Positions 16,641 through 25,995 of a stretch of 64,000 nt of DNA are shown here, in pieces (position 1 is the first letter of the stretch; every line of letters begins with the position of its first letter). A model generated the notes under the pieces. That model saw only the letters and a list, made by a program, of their open reading frames with translations, was not told the origin of the DNA and did no database searches. The DNA comes from Paenibacillus sp. FSL W8-0186 (lineage in GTDB: Bacteria > Bacillota > Bacilli > Paenibacillales > Paenibacillaceae). Where the stretch lies: assembly GCF_037969765.1 (NCBI RefSeq), contig NZ_CP150207.1, forward strand, positions 5,463,501-5,527,500. Direction: 5' to 3'. Position numbers and translations under genes: made by a program.

Positions 16641-17514
16641 ATGCAAGAATATCAATTGATTAAAATGGAAGACTACTCCAATGATCAGATTGATCGAATT
16701 CGAAGCTTAGAACAGCTCTGCCAGATAAATGACAGGTCAAATTTAAGAGTGGGGATAGACAGTCTTAAAGCTGTAGGCGGAGATGAGGCATATTTTTGTT
16801 TTTTCGTTAATCGATTAATTGGCTTTTTAAGCTGGTATACTTCCGATGGAACTGAAGCCAATATGAACGGGATGGTTCATCCCGACTTTCAGCGCAAAGG
16901 CGTGTTTAACACGCTGCTGAAACGTGCACTGCCCGAAATGCAAGCAAAAGGAATTCAAGTCTGCCGCTTTCGGATACCGTTGAATTCAGAACCAGGTATA
17001 GGCTTCATTAAGCATTTAGGGGCAAGCTTTCATACGTCAGAATTTTCGATGAACCTACAATGCATCAAATCACCGGGCCTTCGCCTTACGATTAGCGGAT
17101 GTTGAAGATCTAGAATTTATGATTACCTGTTCATCCCAAGCCTTTGGCGATTCAGAGGCCTGGACTAGGAATTATTTTGCTCGTACAAGAGAACCTGAAC
17201 GAGTTAGTTATATCGCTCTGAATAACCTGGAACCCATTGGGATGATCAGGGTTAATTACGTGAGTAGGGACACTGCTGTTATTCACGACTTATGCGTGCT
17301 TCCACTGCACCAAGGCAAAGGATATGGCCGTAAAATTCTTAATGGGGTAGTTAAACTTTTATTGGAGGAAAAGTGTTCGATCATTCGCCTGGGAGTAGTA
17401 ACTGACAACAGACGTGCGTTAAACCTCTATCATTCGATAGGGTTTGAGGTATCTTCTGAGTTTCATTATTATGTCATCTCTATAAATGAAACTCTGCTGA
17501 ATACTGCTAAGTGA
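16641..17514 (+). pseudogene. Tandem GNAT acetyltransferase gene broken by a frameshift
   Basis: Two GNAT halves lie in different frames. The first (16641-17105) contains MVHPDFQRKGVFNTLLKRAL and the second (from about 17075) contains LPLHQGKGYGRKILNGVVK. The second half has no start of its own: in its frame the DNA before the first ATG (17119) encodes FALRLADVEDLEFM, a typical GNAT domain opening continuous with the first half. Dropping one base near the GGG run at about 17070-17076 would join them into a protein of about 290 residues with two acetyltransferase domains. Either a real mutation or a sequencing error. Confidence 0.72.
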
Positions 17515-17525
17515 CATCACACATC

Positions 17526-17554
17526 AAAGCCTCCTCACAAAATGAGGAGGCTTT
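17526..17554. terminator. Terminator after GNAT gene
   Basis: Perfect 12-bp arms AAAGCCTCCTCA/TGAGGAGGCTTT with a 5-base loop, starting 12 bp after the stop of the GNAT gene. Confidence 0.8.
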
Positions 17555-17687
17555 GAATCCTTCCTTAGTAACCAGCGGCCGATATCCTCGCATTCGCTAT
17601 CCCTTCGGCAATAAGGGCTTCTACCTGATCCCCGAATTGGTGTTACCCTTCTACAACGACATTCGCGAACTCAGTTACGCCGGTGGG

Positions 17688-18458
17688 TTACAAATGCGAT
17701 CCTCCAGTCGCGTCGAGCATCTGTCCCGTTATCCACCTTCCATCCGGCGACGCCGTGAAGGCGACGATGTCCGCGATATCCGCTGGCTCACCGACGCGCC
17801 CAAACACGGACATCTCCTCGGCAGACTTGCGGCCCTCAGGCGTGTGCAGCCAGGACGCGTTGACGTCCGTATCGACAATGCCAGGCATGACTGCGTTTAC
17901 GGTGATCCCCCGATGTCCCAGAAGCTTAGCCAAGTGCAGGGTGAACGTATTGAGCGCACCTTTCGTTAAGTTGTAAGCCAATATATGCGGATAGGCGATG
18001 CGCGTTACCCCGGATGAGATATTGATGATGCGACCGCCGTCCCTTAAGCGTTCCAGCGATTGCTGGACGAGGAAAAACGGCGCTTTGACGTTCACCGCAA
18101 ACAACCTGTCGAAATCCTCCTCGCTTGTCTCTCCGAATGAAGGGGAGGTGCCAATGCCGGCATTGTTGACCAAAATATCGAATGATGTGCTGCCCGTCCT
18201 GCGCAGAAGCTCCTCATCCAGCCGCTGAAGAAGCTGGCTGACGCCGGCCTTTGAATCCAGTTCCGCACCGACGGCAAAAGCTGAGCCTCCCGCAGCTTCA
18301 ATCGCGGAGACCGTCTGCTCCGCCGCGTCTCTCCGTGTACCGTAATGTACGGCTACAAGCGCGCCATCCGCGGCCAGACGCAGTGCAATTGCTCTCCCGA
18401 TTCCGCGGCTGGCTCCTGTAACGACTGCGATTTGCCCATTCAAACGTCTCAACGTCAT
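17688..18458 (-). CDS. Short-chain dehydrogenase/reductase (SDR)
   Basis: 256-residue classical SDR: nucleotide-binding GASRGIG (about 15-21), NNAG (about 98-101), catalytic Ser in NISSGV, and YNLTK (Y-x-x-x-K). Substrate unknown; the C-terminal ITGQMLDATGG is common to 3-oxoacyl-ACP reductase-like members. It is transcribed from a MerR-type promoter and lies 85 bp downstream of a MerR regulator on the same strand, so it is probably the regulator's target. Confidence 0.88.
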   Translation of the reverse strand: MTLRRLNGQIAVVTGASRGIGRAIALRLAADGALVAVHYGTRRDAAEQTVSAIEAAGGSAFAVGAELDSKAGVSQLLQRLDEELLRRTGSTSFDILVNNAGIGTSPSFGETSEEDFDRLFAVNVKAPFFLVQQSLERLRDGGRIINISSGVTRIAYPHILAYNLTKGALNTFTLHLAKLLGHRGITVNAVMPGIVDTDVNASWLHTPEGRKSAEEMSVFGRVGEPADIADIVAFTASPDGRWITGQMLDATGGSHL

Positions 18459-18490
18459 GTGAATCCACTCCTTATCCTTTTCTTATGGTC

Positions 18491-18522
18491 AGGATAGTCC
18501 CTCCCCTTAAGGGGAGAGTCAA
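18491..18522 (-). promoter_or_regulatory. MerR-type promoter and operator of the SDR gene
   Basis: On the minus strand TTGACT (18517-18522) and TATCCT (18491-18496) are separated by 20 bp (19 if CTATCC is used). The spacer contains the perfect 16-bp palindrome CTCCCCTTAAGGGGAG (18501-18516). An over-long 19-20 bp spacer filled by a palindrome is the hallmark of promoters that MerR proteins activate by twisting the DNA. Confidence 0.78.
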
Positions 18523-18543
18523 GAGTAGATCCGCGAACTTCCT

Positions 18544-19374
18544 TTAGATCAAGATCTGCTCGACCGGTACAACAGCTTCTGCCATTCGATACTGGCCATA
18601 AATATCTTTGTCTGACGTCAGATAGATCTCCCTGAACGGAATCTGCCCGACCGGCCGATATCCCTCACTAGCAATCCATCCCCGCAGTGCTTCAATCGCC
18701 TTACAATCGTCTATATACGGATTGCATTGATGGATATAAGATGCCGCTTCTTCTATGCCAGGCAGTTGATAAATCATCACTCTTCCGCTGCTCTGAATCG
18801 ATTTCGAGATGGAAATGGCCACCTCGATGTCCGACAGCTCTTCGCCACAGCCGGCTCTGCCGTGCCAGATCATCGTCAACCCGCCGTCCGGCTCTTCGCC
18901 ATGTGAGCCAACATAGCGCTTCAATTCATCGAGCAGCAGACACAGCTGGCTCCTCGGCAAGGTTTCACGGATGGAAGCAACCAGAATCGGCTCCACCTTT
19001 CGGAGCAGAAACGTCCCCTCCTTGACCGCCATGACATCCCGTGCGATCCGCCCAAGCCGCTCATCAACCTCCGTGATTTGCCTTTGGGCTTCTTCGATTT
19101 GCTGCTCCAGCTCCTTCCGCTTCTCCAGCAGCGTGCGCTTCGCATCCATCGGGGAGGCAGGTCCGATTAATAGCGGCCGCATCTCCTCGAGGGTCAGGCC
19201 CTGCTCCTTGAACCCCGTAATACGGCGAAGGGTCAAGAGCTGATCCGCTGTATAATAACGATACCCCGATTCTGCATCCACCCGTGCAGGTTTTAGTAAG
19301 CCGAGTTCGTCATAATGGCGCAATGTCTTCACCGTCACGCCGCCCAGCTTCGCGAACGCTCCAATTTTGAACAT
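18544..19374 (-). CDS. MerR-family regulator with GyrI-like effector domain
   Basis: 276 residues. The N-terminal MerR winged helix reads FKIGAFAKLGGVTVKTLRHY followed by DELGLLKPARVD. A coiled-coil dimerisation helix (about 75-115) follows, then an effector-binding domain of the GyrI/BmrR type (about 125-270), which binds hydrophobic drugs or metabolites. It is the likely activator of the palindromic promoter at 18491-18522 controlling the adjacent SDR gene. The 13-bp gap from the upstream DUF4129 gene suggests possible read-through from that operon. Confidence 0.87.
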   Translation of the reverse strand: MFKIGAFAKLGGVTVKTLRHYDELGLLKPARVDAESGYRYYTADQLLTLRRITGFKEQGLTLEEMRPLLIGPASPMDAKRTLLEKRKELEQQIEEAQRQITEVDERLGRIARDVMAVKEGTFLLRKVEPILVASIRETLPRSQLCLLLDELKRYVGSHGEEPDGGLTMIWHGRAGCGEELSDIEVAISISKSIQSSGRVMIYQLPGIEEAASYIHQCNPYIDDCKAIEALRGWIASEGYRPVGQIPFREIYLTSDKDIYGQYRMAEAVVPVEQILI

Positions 19375-19387
19375 GCAGACACCTCTT

Positions 19388-20731
19388 TTACTTCTGACTC
19401 AACTTCCGTCTTATATCAGCTACCTCTTCATCATCAGGCTCCTGCCCCCCGTATCTAACCCGGTAATAAAGCTTGATTAACGGCTCTATAGCAGCTTTGT
19501 GGGCAGCCTGCCCAGGCTTCGCTCTCTGGTCCTTCTTATTATCATCATGGAGCAGCAGATCCCGGGCCATTTCCAACGGAGTAAGCCCAGGCTTCCATTC
19601 GGAGCCTTCATGGAGTCTGGTTAAGAGTAAACGCCGATACAAAAAGCGTACTCTCTCTTGATTGCTGCGCATATCCTCATATCGCTCCTGGCGCTTGCCG
19701 AACCGGGCAAGAGCCCCCCTCCATTGCCCCCATTTCTGGCGCTTCTCCTCCCAGGAGAAAATCGAGCTCTCCTCATCACGATAGCCCGCGCTTTCGCCAG
19801 CCCGGTCCTGCCGGCGCAGCAGGGCCAGCAGGCGGTCAATACTGCGCTTCCAGAAGCCCCCTGCGTTTTTATACAACCAGTGAAGTGCAAATACGACTAT
19901 AGCGGCAACCACAGCGCCGCCGAGGACATAGAAGAGAATATCCAGAATCTGCGATAACAGGCCCGGCTTTTGTACTCCCTCCGGAATAAACATCATCGGC
20001 GGCTCCTGAAGTTCTTCCGGTTGCGGCGCCTCCGATTCTCCGGATGAACGCGTAAGCCAGGCGACGATATGTCTGATGATTTCCAGCAGCATATGGCCGA
20101 TCCAACGCCCGACTCCCGCTGCTAACAGAACAATAAGCCCCAAAATAATGACGATAAAAACGGTATTATGGCGGCGCAAGCCCCTCGGCAGCGGAGACGC
20201 TGATTTATTAGACAACGTTGTATAACGCAAGTATTCGTAATTTGTCACGAACAGCGCGATCCCCAGGCAGGCCGCACCCAGCCAGGTCATCAGACCAAGC
20301 TCTCCACGCAGGAGAGCAATTCTTGAATAAGCAATTCCAGCGACAAAATATAACGCAGTCCCAAACCAGTACAGCCTGGCTTCCCCTACCCGCGAGACAG
20401 CCGTCATCCCTTGCAGCGCAAACAACGCCGCGCCGAGACCGATCAAGGAGGCCAGCCCCCCCGCTCCGGTTCCTATGAAAATAGCGGCGTACACAATGCC
20501 AATCAGGACGGCGATCCCAAGCTTTTTCCACAAGACCGGCACATAATTGTGAATAGCTGCGCCGAACAAAGAAATAAACGGCAGGATTACCATCCAGCCT
20601 AAGGGTAAAAAACGCGGGCTCAGCAGGATAACTGCAGCAAGATAGAGCGGCATCAGCACCACTAACTCGCCAAGGCAGGACAAGCATAGTTTCAATGTTC
20701 TTATTAAGTAATGGTTACTGCCATTTTCCAT
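19388..20731 (-). CDS. Membrane protein with C-terminal DUF4129 domain
   Basis: 447 residues. The N-terminal half has about six to seven membrane spans (to about 225), then another span near 270-290, and a cytosolic or external basic tail ending in a DUF4129-like segment (RFLYRRLLLTRLHEG, LTPLEMARDLL, IKLYYRVRYGG). In related operons (MoxR-DUF58-TgpA) this domain is fused to a transglutaminase; I see no transglutaminase core here. It is the third gene of the MoxR-DUF58 operon, with GGAGGG before the ATG. Role unknown, possibly cell-envelope protein processing. Confidence 0.75.
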   Translation of the reverse strand: MENGSNHYLIRTLKLCLSCLGELVVLMPLYLAAVILLSPRFLPLGWMVILPFISLFGAAIHNYVPVLWKKLGIAVLIGIVYAAIFIGTGAGGLASLIGLGAALFALQGMTAVSRVGEARLYWFGTALYFVAGIAYSRIALLRGELGLMTWLGAACLGIALFVTNYEYLRYTTLSNKSASPLPRGLRRHNTVFIVIILGLIVLLAAGVGRWIGHMLLEIIRHIVAWLTRSSGESEAPQPEELQEPPMMFIPEGVQKPGLLSQILDILFYVLGGAVVAAIVVFALHWLYKNAGGFWKRSIDRLLALLRRQDRAGESAGYRDEESSIFSWEEKRQKWGQWRGALARFGKRQERYEDMRSNQERVRFLYRRLLLTRLHEGSEWKPGLTPLEMARDLLLHDDNKKDQRAKPGQAAHKAAIEPLIKLYYRVRYGGQEPDDEEVADIRRKLSQK

Positions 20732-20817
20732 TAGAAATGCCCTCCATCGCCATCATCCTATGGCTTTTAGTGAGTGCCCTACAAAAGCATGGCTTAGCAG
20801 CTTGATTAAAACACAGA

Positions 20818-21897
20818 TTAGATTTCGGGAATAATCATCCATTCCATTCCGTTCCCCCGCCGCAGCAGCTGATCGGCTGCCTTGCTCAGCTTCTCCCCCT
20901 GATGGCAGGTTATAAGTAAATAATCCGTATCTACAGGCTCCTCACTCAGCACCTCTTCGAGCAAGGTCGGCATGGAAACCGTTCGCTCGAGAACCAGTCT
21001 GGCCAATGTCGTCAGCAAGAGCTCCAACTGGTCCGCAGCGGCGGAGGGGCCGATGCGGACAGATTGTCTTGGTCCATCGATCAGATGTCCATTGCAGATG
21101 AAGCCCGTCTCAATCCCGCTGCGCAGCGCCTGATCAGCGACGGTAGCCGCATACCTGATCCCTAGCTCAATCCGCTCCGGATCATTAATATTGCGCCACA
21201 TCGTATCGCTGTCCTCCAGATTGAGACAGATGATTAACCGATGATCGGCCGTATAGTCGCGCTTATGAACCTGCATAGATCCCGTGCGAGCGGTGGCCTT
21301 CCAGTTGATCGATCCCATGGCATCTCCGGGGCGGTATTCGCGGATCCCCGAGGTCAAGAACGGATCCTCCACAATCCAGCGCTGCACCGCCAGCTCTCCA
21401 ATCCAGCTATGATTCGGCAGCGGCAGTTCCTGCAAAGCCAAGATCTGCGGATATACCAGCAGCTCCAGATGAAGTGGAAATTTCTGCACCCTGGAGATCA
21501 GCCCTAGCGGATCGCCTGTCGTCAGCGTAGCCGAATCGAGGCGGAAGAGGCCGCGCCGCGCGCACATCACCTGATGATGTCTCTTAATCCGGCGATAAGG
21601 ACGAAGATAGAACAGACTGATATGATTCTGATAAATATCACCGGAGTATATATCCAGGTTAGCCTGGTCACCGAACCGGAGCCCGGTCTGGATGCTCGAC
21701 TCCAAGCGCAGCCAGGGGAGCGGCAGCCATTTTGCATTGGAGATCACCTCCACCATTTCGACCGTCTCCCCCTCGAAGACCGCATCCTTTGTGAAGTAAC
21801 GGGTATAAGTCAGCCCTCTCATCGCCCCTCGCTGATACACGAGCGACAGCACTCCGATCAGAATGCAGGCGCTAATCATCAACCAGGTTAGTTGCAT
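20818..21897 (-). CDS. DUF58 domain protein
   Basis: 359 residues with two N-terminal hydrophobic stretches. The DUF58 signature is IREYRPGDAMGSINWKATAR (about 196-215) followed by a von Willebrand A-like fold (LIICLNLEDSD, a MIDAS-like D-x-E arrangement). DUF58 proteins are found next to MoxR ATPases and are thought to form complexes with them. The gap to the MoxR gene is 8 bp. Confidence 0.88.
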   Translation of the reverse strand: MQLTWLMISACILIGVLSLVYQRGAMRGLTYTRYFTKDAVFEGETVEMVEVISNAKWLPLPWLRLESSIQTGLRFGDQANLDIYSGDIYQNHISLFYLRPYRRIKRHHQVMCARRGLFRLDSATLTTGDPLGLISRVQKFPLHLELLVYPQILALQELPLPNHSWIGELAVQRWIVEDPFLTSGIREYRPGDAMGSINWKATARTGSMQVHKRDYTADHRLIICLNLEDSDTMWRNINDPERIELGIRYAATVADQALRSGIETGFICNGHLIDGPRQSVRIGPSAAADQLELLLTTLARLVLERTVSMPTLLEEVLSEEPVDTDYLLITCHQGEKLSKAADQLLRRGNGMEWMIIPEI

Positions 21898-21905
21898 GTC
21901 TCCAC

Positions 21906-22877
21906 CTACTTCCCTCTTCCCGCCCGTACATCCTCCGCAGGAACCTCCACTTCGCTGAGCACTTGACGCACTACAGCATCTCCTTCCTGATCATCAGGAC
22001 GGAGTCCACGGCGCACCAGCAGACGATGAGCCAGTACGGGCTCGGCAACCCGCTTGATATCATCCGGCGTTACATAATCGCGCCCTTGGAGGAGGGCGAT
22101 TCCCTGCGAGGCACGCAACAAAGCACTGCTCGCCCGTGGACTAGCGCCCAGCCTCACATCAGGATGTCTCCGGGTTGCCTCGGTAAGACGAACTATGTAC
22201 TCCAGCAAATCCCTGGACACGCTGATTCCGGCCACAAACTGCTGCGCAGCAGCAACTTCCACACCAGCAGCTACAGGGCCTAACTCCTGCAGCGGGCTTT
22301 GTACCTGGAACCGCTGCAGAATGTCTACGCCCTCCTCAAGCGAAGGATAACCAACCTCAATACGCATTAGGAAGCGGTCAAGCTGAGCTTCGGGGAGCGG
22401 GAACGTTCCCTGGTTATCGATCGGATTCTGAGTCGCCATAACGAAGAACGGTCTAGCCAGCTCATGGGTTACGCCGTCTATTGTTACCTGCCGTTCCTCC
22501 ATGCACTCCAATAGACTGGACTGGGTCCGCGGCGTGGCCCGGTTAATCTCATCGGCCAGCAATACCTGAGTGAACACAGGGCCTGGTCTGAACTCGAACT
22601 CACTTGTCTTCTGATTATAAAAATTGATTCCGCTCAGATCAGAGGGCAATAAATCAGGGGTAAATTGGATTCTCTTAAACTGTCCGTCCAGTGAACGGGC
22701 CAGAGCCTTGGCCATGAGCGTTTTGCCCGTCCCAGGCACATCCTCCAGCAGCACATGTCCGTTGCCAAACAGGGAAGCCAGCAGCAGTTCAATTACTTCT
22801 TCCTTCCCCACAATCACTTGGCTGATATTAGCGCGAATCCGCTTCGATATCGATACTGCTTCCTGCAAATTCATCAT
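21906..22877 (-). CDS. MoxR-family AAA+ ATPase
   Basis: 323 residues with Walker A LLEDVPGTGKT (about 39-49), Walker B VLLADEINRATPRTQSSLLE, sensor MATQNPIDNQGTFPLPEAQ and lid residues DVRLGASPRASSALL. MoxR ATPases act as chaperone-like remodelers of partner proteins carrying VWA/MIDAS domains; here the partner is likely the downstream DUF58 protein. First gene of a three-gene operon. Confidence 0.92.
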   Translation of the reverse strand: MMNLQEAVSISKRIRANISQVIVGKEEVIELLLASLFGNGHVLLEDVPGTGKTLMAKALARSLDGQFKRIQFTPDLLPSDLSGINFYNQKTSEFEFRPGPVFTQVLLADEINRATPRTQSSLLECMEERQVTIDGVTHELARPFFVMATQNPIDNQGTFPLPEAQLDRFLMRIEVGYPSLEEGVDILQRFQVQSPLQELGPVAAGVEVAAAQQFVAGISVSRDLLEYIVRLTEATRRHPDVRLGASPRASSALLRASQGIALLQGRDYVTPDDIKRVAEPVLAHRLLVRRGLRPDDQEGDAVVRQVLSEVEVPAEDVRAGRGK

Positions 22878-22910
22878 TTCACCGCCTTAATAACTAAAGT
22901 TATGTTGGAA

Positions 22911-25844
22911 CTACAGCTTGCCTTCTCTACCCACATAGTAGGTTTCTGCAGGTCCCAGATAGCTGTCTGCAGGTTTCTTGCCTACTGGATAAATGACCAG
23001 TTTCTCCAATACAAACCCTGGACTTACGGCAAAAATCCTTAATGTGTTTAATCCTTCCCGGCAGCGGATTCCCGTGCTGTGCCTGCGAATGTGGTCAAGC
23101 ACGCCCGCAGCCCAATTCCCGTCATCCACCCGATAACCCTCAGGAAGTGTATTGACTACGTTGATCTCTTCCTCATTGACCTGGATCCCGCACAATAACG
23201 TCCCTTCATTTGTCACTGGATTAGACGGCTGCATATAGAGCTCTACCTCATACGCTCCGCCTTCCTGTACCCAGAAATAATATTCCAGATAAGGGGCGTC
23301 TTCACCGGCCGTAAAGTATTCTGTGGTCGGAAAGGCCTTCACCGCGGATAAGGTCTTGCCATACCCGTGAATCACTTCAAATCTGCTAGCTTCCCCATTC
23401 TCCTTTACGGCTTCCTTGTTTAGAGCATAATGTTCAGCTTCTATGGAAATGTACCCGTTCGTTTCTATGAAGGTCATGTTAGGCAGCTCACTAAAATCAT
23501 GGTTAGACACGTTTACCATTATTGTACAGGTCCCTATTGGCATTTCAATAACAATATGGCCTTCGGTCTCACCCTTTATCGCGCTGCGGTCCATTTTCAC
23601 ATGAATGACTTCCATAGTTTTCTCTTTTCCATTTAGGCTTCCGCCCATGCTTGAACATGTCAGCCACGGATGATTGCAGGTAATCTTATACTCCGCAGGG
23701 AGATCACTAATACTGGAAATCGTAAAAGAAGCTTCCTCCACATCCGGCTGCAAAAAGTCATTCATAACTAATTGGTTGATATGCCACGAGCTTCCTTCAC
23801 TGCGCTGAGTTGTTCCATCTACAGTGACCAATAATCTAGGTTTATTCGCCGGCAAAACATGCATGAGAATCGGATTTTGAGCTTCGTCTTCATTCCATTG
23901 CGTAAAGCCGATATGCTCGGATAGCCCCATGCCGTACCATCTGCCATGATCTATCGTATGGAATTGGTTCACAAGCTCCCGATCTCTATTCATACATTCT
24001 CGAATCTGCTCCGCAAGCTTGTTGGCTTCCATTTCCCCGAGTTTCGCTTTGTAATGATTTTTACCTGTGAGCAGCCACATTTTTTGCAAATTGAGATTCC
24101 CGACAGCCGGATAATAAACTAGCGCATAATAAACCGGCAAATCCGCCTCATCCACCGTCCCAACCAGTTCATTCGCCAGATTCAACAGGTGATCGATTTG
24201 ATTTAACAAATGGTCCGTTTCTTTGTAATTTACCGGGTCATAGACATTTGAATTCATATGTTCGGGTCTGCGCTTATGGGCAATCCGGGTATAGCCTGTC
24301 AGCAGCTCGAAGACCTTCTCCATTTCGTCCTCATGGAACACGCTGGCAAACTGCCTTTGAATCCATTGCTTCGTATAGAGGTCCGTCTTGTTAATGGCCT
24401 GGGTTCCCCACGTTTCAAAGTCATAAGCCAGATCCAGAAAATAGGATAGCGGGAATTCCTGCGTAGCAATATCGCCCACATTGACGATCCAAAGATCGCG
24501 GATCCCAAAGTCATACGCCATCGTCATTTGCTCCCATATTTTTGGGAGATAAGAGCTGTTAATCCATTCATAAGAGATCGGCCCGCCATGGTAATCAAAA
24601 TGATAATACATCCCATAACCGCCCCTGTGGCTGCGCATTTCTTCCGTTGGCAAGGTCCTTAGATTGCCGTGATTATCGTCGCAAAGCATCAGAATGACGT
24701 CCGCGAGCTCCTCGGAGTTGATCAATCCTGGCGTTGTTTGATCGCCATAAAAGAACGGCTCCACTTCTTTATATAAAGCCAGCATTCTTGGTACCTCGGA
24801 AAGGTTGGGATGGACCTGTTCCTGAATCAGCCGGTTCTGGGTCTGTAATACCTCTCGCAGCAGCTGGATATTGTCCGCAAGTGTAGCTTCTTTACCCATG
24901 ATGGCCGTATCCGCCTCGCCCCGCATCCCGACCGTAATCACGCTCTCATATTTGCCGCTCCGCTTCAGGCCGTCTTCCCAGAACTTTGTAATCCCTTCCC
25001 GGTTTGTGATGAAATTCCACGCATCCCCATAAATCGAGTCCTTTCCACGAAGATACTTATATTCCTCTCCATAACGCAAGCAAGGCTCATGATGGGATGC
25101 CCCCATGACAACGCCATATTCATCTGCCAATTCCGCATTGGCTAGGCCAGGGCCGTCATTATAGAAACGAGCTGACCACATCGCAGGCCAGAGATAATTC
25201 CCCTTCAGTCTCAGCAGCAGCTCAAACACATGCTCATACATTTCCCCATTAAACCCGCCGAAGTTTTTCATAGTCCAATTGCCAAACGCCGGCCATTCAT
25301 CATTGATAAAAAAGCCGCGAAAACGAACAGAGGGCTCCTTAGAGATATATTTCAAATCCGCAGCTAAATTGAAGGATGCTTTGCGCTGCGGCTTCACATT
25401 TGCCCAGTCCACCAACGGAGAAACCCCAAGCCGCTCCGACAGATGAAACAGACCGTAGATCGTACCGCGTTTATCGCTGCCTGCGATGACCAGGGCTTTT
25501 TCAACACCTTCAAAGGGGCGATCAATGACCTGGAATAAAAACACTTCCCTCTTTCCCCGGATTTCTGACAAATCAATCAGCTGTTTCTTTTCTAGCTCAA
25601 GCAGCATGGGACTGTGACCCACGGTTCCATACAGAATAGCATTCTTCCCCAGCTGACTTCTGTCTGCAGCGGCTTGCGGTGCATAACCAAATACCAGCTC
25701 CACATCGTGCATCACCTTACGGGCAATCTTATTCACACCGCTGAAAGCTTCTTCTTCCCGGTAAAATAATGCACCTGACATGGATGCGCTGCTGTTTGAA
25801 GCGGTTACATTTTTTAGAATCTCTTGAGAAATCGTGAATTCCAT
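22911..25844 (-). CDS. Glycosyl hydrolase family 115 (xylan alpha-glucuronidase)
   Basis: 977 residues. The GH115 core runs from about 60 to 650, with segments such as FRGFFINDEWPAFGNWTMKN, NYLWPAMWSARFYNDGPGLA and GVVMGASHHEPCLRYGEEY; a C-terminal domain (about 790-965) is probably carbohydrate binding. GH115 enzymes remove (4-O-methyl-)glucuronic acid from xylan. There is no signal peptide, so it likely acts inside the cell on imported aldouronic oligosaccharides. The ATG is preceded by AAAGGAAG. It stands alone, divergent from the Dph6-like gene. Confidence 0.9.
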   Translation of the reverse strand: MEFTISQEILKNVTASNSSASMSGALFYREEEAFSGVNKIARKVMHDVELVFGYAPQAAADRSQLGKNAILYGTVGHSPMLLELEKKQLIDLSEIRGKREVFLFQVIDRPFEGVEKALVIAGSDKRGTIYGLFHLSERLGVSPLVDWANVKPQRKASFNLAADLKYISKEPSVRFRGFFINDEWPAFGNWTMKNFGGFNGEMYEHVFELLLRLKGNYLWPAMWSARFYNDGPGLANAELADEYGVVMGASHHEPCLRYGEEYKYLRGKDSIYGDAWNFITNREGITKFWEDGLKRSGKYESVITVGMRGEADTAIMGKEATLADNIQLLREVLQTQNRLIQEQVHPNLSEVPRMLALYKEVEPFFYGDQTTPGLINSEELADVILMLCDDNHGNLRTLPTEEMRSHRGGYGMYYHFDYHGGPISYEWINSSYLPKIWEQMTMAYDFGIRDLWIVNVGDIATQEFPLSYFLDLAYDFETWGTQAINKTDLYTKQWIQRQFASVFHEDEMEKVFELLTGYTRIAHKRRPEHMNSNVYDPVNYKETDHLLNQIDHLLNLANELVGTVDEADLPVYYALVYYPAVGNLNLQKMWLLTGKNHYKAKLGEMEANKLAEQIRECMNRDRELVNQFHTIDHGRWYGMGLSEHIGFTQWNEDEAQNPILMHVLPANKPRLLVTVDGTTQRSEGSSWHINQLVMNDFLQPDVEEASFTISSISDLPAEYKITCNHPWLTCSSMGGSLNGKEKTMEVIHVKMDRSAIKGETEGHIVIEMPIGTCTIMVNVSNHDFSELPNMTFIETNGYISIEAEHYALNKEAVKENGEASRFEVIHGYGKTLSAVKAFPTTEYFTAGEDAPYLEYYFWVQEGGAYEVELYMQPSNPVTNEGTLLCGIQVNEEEINVVNTLPEGYRVDDGNWAAGVLDHIRRHSTGIRCREGLNTLRIFAVSPGFVLEKLVIYPVGKKPADSYLGPAETYYVGREGKL

Positions 25845-25907
25845 AATGACTTCCTTTCTGCTGCTGTTTTTATCCAGCTTATGCTCTCTTCCTTTAATTA
25901 CAGCAAA

Positions 25908-25941
25908 GTATATATTAGAATTGCTGTTAAAAGATATATAC
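25908..25941. promoter_or_regulatory. Inverted repeat in the GH115/Dph6-like intergenic region
   Basis: GTATATAT (25908-25915) and ATATATAC (25934-25941) form an inverted repeat, interleaved with CAGCAA/TTGCTG (25901-25906 and 25921-25926). It lies between two divergent genes and could be an operator for the xylan-related regulator of GH115. No regulator gene is adjacent. Confidence 0.35.
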
Positions 25942-25995
25942 TAACTTAAGAAAAAGGCATGCAAATTAAACAAGTTTTGAAGGAGAACGAGAGGA

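Noticed and set aside
17119..17514. Second GNAT as an independent gene
   Set aside because: No ribosome binding site before ATG 17119, and the frame continues upstream with domain sequence, so a frameshifted single gene is the better reading.
17555..17687. Possible coding remnant on the minus strand after the SDR stop
   Set aside because: Short stretches such as TEFANVVVEG look coding-like, but the fragment is too short to assign or separate from chance.
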